A DNA stretch of 64,000 nucleotides from Streptomyces sp. NRRL F-5123 (GTDB lineage: Bacteria; Actinomycetota; Actinomycetes; Streptomycetales; Streptomycetaceae). The position numbers and the translations under genes are program-made. The stretch spans positions 1 through 64,000 of the forward strand of contig NZ_JOHY01000038.1 in assembly GCF_000721495.1 (NCBI RefSeq). The letters are read 5' to 3'. Below are positions 60,205-64,000 of the stretch, piece by piece; position 1 is the stretch's first letter, and each line of letters begins with the position of its first letter. The notes below the pieces were generated by a model. It saw only the letters and a program-made list of their open reading frames with translations, had not been told where the DNA came from and searched no databases.

Positions 60205-61545
60205 TCAGGCCTCCTCGCCGGGCTGGTCGGATTCGCCGGGCTCGCCGGGCTGCTCGGGTTGGCCGGGCTGCTCGGGTTCGCCGGGCTCGTCGAGGATCAG
60301 CTCGACGACCGGGAGCAGCACGTCGGGGCGGCCGACCGGCACGGTCAGGGTGAGGGTGTCGGCGCTGCGGCCGGGGGGCGCGAGGTTGTTGTGCTCGTGC
60401 TGCGTGCCGTCGAGCCGGCGGAAGCGGATCTCGGAGCCGTCGTGCAGGAACTGCGCGTAGCGCACCTTTCCCGCGAGCCCCGGCAGGTGGATGTGCTTGA
60501 GCGGCCATACCGGCAGGTGCAGGTAGAGCCGGTTCCCGGCCTGCGTGTAGAGGGAGTTGGCCGGAGCGCGGTAGGCGCTCGGCCCGGCGCCGTGCACCGA
60601 GCGGGCGTGCGGCTCCATCCACTCGCCGATCGCGGCGAGAGTCCCGCGCGCCCGCGGGTCGAGCGCGCCGCGGCCGGTCGGGCCGACGTTGAGCAGCATG
60701 TTGCCGCCGCAGGCCACCGACTGGACGAGCATCCGCACCAGCAGGCCGGGGTCCTTGTAGTCGTGGTTGTCGCGGTCGTAGCCCCACGAGCCGTTGAGCG
60801 TGTGGCAGGCCTCCCACATGACCGGCACGCCGTCGCGCTCCAGCGGCTCGTCCGGCTGGTACTGCTCGGGCGTCACGTAGTCGCCGGGGACGCCGAGCCG
60901 GTCGTTGACGACGATGCCGGGCTGCAGCTCGCGCACGGTGCGCAGCAGTTCCTCGGCGCCCCACTCGGCCGGGCCCATGCCCGGGTAGGTGAAGTCGAAG
61001 AAGAGGTCGTCGATCCGCCCGTAGCCGGTCAGCAGCTCGCGGACCTGCGCGTGCAGGTAGTCGCGGTAGCGGGCCAGGTCGCGGGGCTCGCGCTCGGCGG
61101 CGGTGCCGCGCAGCGGGTGGTGGCGGTCGACGGGGAAGTCGGGGTGGTGCCAGTCGAGCAGCGAGTAGTAGAGCCCGACCCGCAGCCCCTCCGCGCGCAT
61201 CGCCTCGGCGAACTCGGCGACCAGGTCGCGGCCCGCGGCCTTGACGGAGGTGTAGTCGGTGAGCGCGGAGTCGAAGAGGCAGAAGCCGTCGTGGTGCTTG
61301 GTGGTCAGGACGGCGTAGCGCATCCCGGCCTCGCGCGCGGCCCGCGCGAGCTTGCCCGCGTCGAAGAGGTCCGGGTCGAACCGCTCCAGGTAGCGGTCGT
61401 AGTCCTGCTGGGACATGGCCTCCCGGCTGCGCACCCACTCGTGCCGCGCCGCGAGGCTGTAGAGGCCGAAATGGACGAACAGTCCAAAGCGTGCGGCCTT
61501 GAACCACTCGATGGGCCCCGTGGGCGCCGAGGGTGCCGTGGGCAC
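60205..61545 (-). CDS. Cytoplasmic GH29 alpha-L-fucosidase
   Basis: The start GTG 61545 lies 5 bases after AGGAGA; the product has 446 residues. GH29 motifs are complete: FGLFVHFGLYS, YAVLTTKHHDGFCLFDS, and the probable nucleophile Asp184 in DDLFFDFTYPG. CHTLNGSWGYD and LLNVGPTGRG follow. There is no signal peptide, unlike many secreted streptomycete fucosidases. The last 25 or so residues are a Pro/Glu/Gly repeat (EPGEPEQPGQPEQPGEPG) encoded by degenerate tandem DNA repeats. It heads the operon with the heparinase-like gene; the divergent spacer has an operator box. Confidence 0.95.
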   Translation of the reverse strand: MPTAPSAPTGPIEWFKAARFGLFVHFGLYSLAARHEWVRSREAMSQQDYDRYLERFDPDLFDAGKLARAAREAGMRYAVLTTKHHDGFCLFDSALTDYTSVKAAGRDLVAEFAEAMRAEGLRVGLYYSLLDWHHPDFPVDRHHPLRGTAAEREPRDLARYRDYLHAQVRELLTGYGRIDDLFFDFTYPGMGPAEWGAEELLRTVRELQPGIVVNDRLGVPGDYVTPEQYQPDEPLERDGVPVMWEACHTLNGSWGYDRDNHDYKDPGLLVRMLVQSVACGGNMLLNVGPTGRGALDPRARGTLAAIGEWMEPHARSVHGAGPSAYRAPANSLYTQAGNRLYLHLPVWPLKHIHLPGLAGKVRYAQFLHDGSEIRFRRLDGTQHEHNNLAPPGRSADTLTLTVPVGRPDVLLPVVELILDEPGEPEQPGQPEQPGEPGESDQPGEEA

Positions 61546-61596
61546 TGAAGTCTCCTGCCGTGGTTGACAGCTGTTGCCGGTCGGCTGTTATCTACC

Positions 61597-61611
61597 ATCG
61601 ATAGGCGATAA
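61597..61611. promoter_or_regulatory. Operator box in the divergent fucosidase/aldolase promoter
   Basis: ATCGAT-AGGC-GATAA followed by T (61597-61611) differs by one base from the boxes at 51874 and 58197. It lies between the GH29 gene and the RraA-type gene, 48 bp before the latter. GATAAT again looks like a -10. A TTGACA at 61563-61568 lies upstream. Confidence 0.7.
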
Positions 61612-61658
61612 TGTCACTGATGGTTGCGTGCCGAGGTGTGCGCGGAAAGGCGTGGCGG

Positions 61659-62474
61659 ATGAGCCCGACAGGGGATCAGGGAGCGCCGGCGGCGGGGGAC
61701 ATGCACACGTACGAGTCGATGCGGGCGCCCGTCCACACCGCTTCCTACGTCCGGCCGACCGAGCGCATGCTGACGGCACTTCAGGGGGTGAGCGCCGCGA
61801 CCGCCTGCGCCAAGCTGCACCAGTCCGGCATCACCCGGACCTTCATCGACGGACCCGTGCCGCTGCACCGCGAGCCGGACGTCTCGGTCGTCGGCGGCGC
61901 GGTGACGCTGCAGTTCCTGCCGCAGCGCGAGGACGTCTTCTCCGGCGCCGCGCAGGAGGACGCCGAGCGCAAGACCGCGCTGTGGGGCGTGCTGGAGTCC
62001 ATCCGGCCCGGTGACGTGCTGGTCGTGTCCGCGTTCGGCAGCCACTTCACCGGCTGCCTCGGCGACATGCTGGTGCGCTACTTCAAGCTGCGCGGCGGCG
62101 CGGGGATCGTCGTCGACGGCCGGGTGCGGGACGCGGCGCGCATCCGCGCGCTCGGCGTGCCCGTCTGGTGCACGGGCGTGACCCCGCACTACGCCTCGCA
62201 GACGGAGCTGTTCCCGTCGGCGTTCAACGTGCCGGTGGGCGTCGGCGGCGTCCTGGTGACGCCGGGGGACCTGATCGTCGCCGACGAGGACGGGGCCGTG
62301 GTCGTCCCCCAGGACCAGGCCGTGCCGCTCAGCGAGGACTCGCTGGCCCACCAGGACCGCGAGGCCTTCGCGCGCCGCCGGCTCGACGAGGGCGGGCGGC
62401 TGTCCGACTACTACCCGCTCACCGGGGCCGGAATGGCGGAGTACCTGGCCGCGCAGGAGCAGGCGGCGGGATGA
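61659..62474 (+). CDS. RraA-like aldolase family protein
   Basis: The start ATG 61659 is chosen because the earlier ATG at 61611 lies in the operator box; AAAGG precedes it. The product has 271 residues. The RraA/HMG-CHA aldolase core runs from about residue 65, with GDMLVRYFKLRGGAGIVVDG and RVRDAARIRALG (Gly and Arg-Asp metal/pyruvate site), then GGVLVTPGDLIVADEDG. These enzymes cleave 4-hydroxy-2-oxo acids to pyruvate. In this locus, cleavage of a 2-keto-3-deoxy-fuconate-type acid is the simplest proposal. The usual annotation as ribonuclease regulator is unlikely. Confidence 0.88.
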   Translation: MSPTGDQGAPAAGDMHTYESMRAPVHTASYVRPTERMLTALQGVSAATACAKLHQSGITRTFIDGPVPLHREPDVSVVGGAVTLQFLPQREDVFSGAAQEDAERKTALWGVLESIRPGDVLVVSAFGSHFTGCLGDMLVRYFKLRGGAGIVVDGRVRDAARIRALGVPVWCTGVTPHYASQTELFPSAFNVPVGVGGVLVTPGDLIVADEDGAVVVPQDQAVPLSEDSLAHQDREAFARRRLDEGGRLSDYYPLTGAGMAEYLAAQEQAAG

Positions 62475-62593
62475 GCCGCGGGGTGAACCCGCGGGCGGGG
62501 GGCGCCGCGGGGTGCCCCCCGAGCACGGGACCGACCCGCGGTGGCCCGCGGGGTCGTCCCCCCAGGACGGGGTGCCTGCCGGTGGGCGCCCTC

Positions 62594-62627
62594 GGACGGG
62601 CCGGGGCGTCGGCTCCCCGGTCCGTCC
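62594..62627 (+). terminator. Hairpin terminator after the RraA-like gene
   Basis: GGACGGGCCGGGG (62594-62606) pairs with CCCCGGTCCGTCC (62615-62627) with one G-T mismatch around an 8-nt loop, in the convergent spacer before the GDSL gene. No U-tract. Confidence 0.6.
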
Positions 62628-62692
62628 GGCCCGCGCCCTGCCCCGGCGGCGCAGCACGCCGCCGGAGCGGGGCCGGACGGACCGCGGTCGCG

Positions 62693-62753
62693 GTACGGGT
62701 CGCGTACGCGGTACGCGACGATCGCGCCGTACGGGTCGCGTACGCGGTACGCG
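62693..62753. repeat. Perfect 25-bp direct repeat in a convergent spacer
   Basis: Two identical 25-bp copies (62693-62717 and 62729-62753) are separated by 11 bp. Each starts GTACGGGTCGCG and contains the self-complementary GTACGCGGTAC-type core, so both can also fold. They lie between the convergent RraA-like and GDSL genes; no gene is present at 62475-62769. Confidence 0.85.
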
Positions 62754-62769
62754 CGGCGGGCGGGAGGGC

Positions 62770-63414
62770 TCAGACGCTGACGGTCGCGGCCCGCGCGCCG
62801 ACCAGGTCCAGCCAGGCCGCGGCCAGGCACGCGTGGCCCGCGGGCGTCAGGTGCACGCCGTCCCGGGCGATCGCCTCGGCGCTCCCGGCCTCCCGCGCCG
62901 CCTGGTTGAGCAGCCCGTCCGCCGCGAGCAGCGCCGCGTCGAATTCGGCGGCGAGGCGGCGTACGGCGTGGATCCGCGGGTCCAGGTCCTCGCGCCACGC
63001 CCACTGCGCGTCGTCGACCGGTACGAGGAAGGGCTCGACGAGCACCAGCCGGGCGCCCGCGTCGCGGGCCTGGCCGAGGATGACGCGGTAGTCCTGCGCG
63101 TACTCCTCGACCGTCGTGACGTCGCCCTCGTCGTAGCGCCGCCAGGTGTCGTTGATGCCGACCATGACCGACAGCAGGTCGGGCGCGAGGTCCAGCGTGT
63201 CGCGCTGCCAGCGGGCCCGCAGATCGGCGACGCGGTTGCCGCCGATCCCCCGGTTGAGGACCCGGCGCGCGGGAGTGGCGGCCGCCAGGTTTTCGGCGAT
63301 CAGGCTGACATAGCCGTTGCCCAGGCTGGAATCGTCGTCGCGGTCCCGGCCCGCGTCCGTGATGCTGTCGCCCTGGAACAGCACGCGGACGGAATTGCCA
63401 AGCGTTACGGACAT
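62770..63414 (-). CDS. SGNH/GDSL hydrolase (possible carbohydrate esterase)
   Basis: The start ATG 63414 follows GAGGAGAG; the product has 214 residues. The SGNH blocks are complete: Ser in FQGDSITDAG, Gly in NRGIGGNR, Asn in VMVGINDTW, and Asp/His in DGVHLTPAGH. There is no signal peptide. The group includes deacetylases of plant and microbial polysaccharides. Its place beside the fucose locus suggests removal of acetyl groups from imported oligosaccharides, although no operator box was found upstream of it. Confidence 0.92.
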   Translation of the reverse strand: MSVTLGNSVRVLFQGDSITDAGRDRDDDSSLGNGYVSLIAENLAAATPARRVLNRGIGGNRVADLRARWQRDTLDLAPDLLSVMVGINDTWRRYDEGDVTTVEEYAQDYRVILGQARDAGARLVLVEPFLVPVDDAQWAWREDLDPRIHAVRRLAAEFDAALLAADGLLNQAAREAGSAEAIARDGVHLTPAGHACLAAAWLDLVGARAATVSV

Positions 63415-63689
63415 CGTCTCTCCTCGGGAGGTTCATCGCACCGAACGGGCGCGCCAGCGCAACCTTCTGGGCAGGTCAGGGGTGGTGCGGGTGCCTGGCT
63501 ATGCCGTGCGCCGGCCGGAATTGCGCCGATCGGAGCGAAATGTGCGGGCGGCCGGAATGGATGCTACACCGGGTGCGGGCGCGCGAACAGCAATTACCCG
63601 CTCAGGAAAGTGAGTTCGACGCTCCGCGGAATGCCGCCGGATATTTCCCGAGGGGGTAATTCGGCATGCCGTCGGGCCGCTCGGGGCGG
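63415..63689. other. Intergenic region upstream of the GDSL gene
   Basis: No gene is seen. The spacer is less GC-rich than its surroundings (for example the stretch near 63590-63660). It contains a 10-bp palindrome CGGCATGCCG at 63662-63671 and a possible minus-strand -10 (TAGCAT) about 150 bp before the GDSL start. Neither is certain. Confidence 0.4.
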
Positions 63690-64000
63690 TCAGGCGAGCG
63701 CGGCCGTGAGCCAGGCGTGGGCGGCGCCCGGGGTGGGCCGGTCCGGGCCGGTGATGCGGGCGACGAGCTCCCAGTAGTGGTCGATCCTCGGGTCCGCGGC
63801 GAGGACGGTGCCGAGCCCGCTCCGGAAGGCGGGCGTGTCCCGCACCTGCTGCGAGGTCGCGTACGCGGCGACGAAGCAGTCCAGCGCCTCGCCGGTGTGC
63901 GGGGCGCGCCCGGCGCGCAACTGCGGGGCCGCCAGCGCGTAGGCCTCGTCGAGGCCCTGGTAGAGCACGGCCGGCCGGTGCCCCGCGTCCGTACGGTGCG
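63690..64000 (-). CDS. Partial uncharacterised gene running off the window
   Basis: The frame is open from the window edge to a stop at 63690. A GTG at 63968 exists, but the frame continues upstream with coding character (HRTDAGHRPA), so the start is probably outside. The visible C-terminal 103 residues are helical and soluble (LDEAYALAAPQLRAG, IDHYWELVARITG). I do not recognise the family; a regulator effector domain is possible. Confidence 0.6.
   Translation of the reverse strand, partial: HRTDAGHRPAVLYQGLDEAYALAAPQLRAGRAPHTGEALDCFVAAYATSQQVRDTPAFRSGLGTVLAADPRIDHYWELVARITGPDRPTPGAAHAWLTAALA

Noticed and set aside
61611..62474. RraA-like gene starting at ATG 61611
   Set aside because: That ATG overlaps the last base of the operator box and lacks a ribosome binding site; ATG 61659 has AAAGG upstream and fits the family length.
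62693..62753. Direct repeat as a minimal CRISPR array
   Set aside because: Only two copies with an 11-bp spacer, no cas genes, and the repeats are self-complementary in a convergent spacer.

Overview
The window is high-GC actinobacterial DNA, almost certainly from a Streptomyces chromosome. The supporting features are extreme third-position GC, many GTG and TTG starts, 4-bp ATGA/GTGA gene overlaps, a class F sortase, an ABC sugar importer without its own ATPase, and a regulator/ATPase set of the kind Streptomyces carries in many copies. No tRNA, rRNA, CRISPR array, transposase or phage gene was seen. Names rest on motifs and family knowledge read from sequence; no database search was run.

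Layout. 1-5.8 kb: an interspersed hairpin element, a small wall-anchored-type protein with a class F sortase, an ECF-like sigma factor with an overlapping membrane protein, a fluoride riboswitch controlling two overlapping CrcB/Fluc genes, a FAD oxidoreductase and a sugar O-acetyltransferase. 5.8-9.9 kb (minus strand): an MMPL transporter, sensor kinase and NarL-type regulator in one operon. 9.9-12.2 kb: a methyltransferase and two uncharacterised proteins. 12.2-28.3 kb (minus strand): a polycyclic tetramate macrolactam (PTM) cluster of frontalamide type, read as hydroxylase, one-module iterative PKS-NRPS (KS-AT-DH-KR-ACP-C-A-PCP-TE), two phytoene-desaturase-like FAD enzymes and a zinc-free MDR reductase. 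It ends with a Rieske non-haem iron oxygenase in the place where a cytochrome P450 is usual. 28.5-30.8 kb: a secreted barrel-like protein and a large membrane protein.

30.8-42 kb is a run of regulator/oxidoreductase pairs (HxlR/MDR, LysR/SDR, HxlR/SDR, TetR/SDR), with a 1340-residue secreted GH3 enzyme and a Nudix hydrolase between them; several have clear operators. 42-47.8 kb: another Nudix hydrolase, a three-gene regulator/ATPase set, a P-loop kinase-like protein, a secreted beta-propeller and a Uma2 nuclease-fold protein.

47.9-63.4 kb looks like a self-contained catabolic locus for a fucose-containing, probably acidic polysaccharide. A secreted beta-helix protein would cut the polymer outside the cell, and a CUT1 ABC importer would bring in the oligosaccharide. 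A cytoplasmic GH29 alpha-L-fucosidase, a heparinase II/III-like enzyme and an unrecognised 639-residue enzyme would dismantle it. An aldo-keto reductase, an amidohydrolase-2 lactonase and a RraA-type aldolase would oxidise the fucose by a non-phosphorylative route. A FadR/GntR regulator is encoded inside. A shared box (ATCGAT-4 nt-GATAAT) lies in the intergenic control region of three transcription units, and a compressed relative lies in the fourth, so the locus appears to be one local regulon. The window ends in a partial minus-strand gene.
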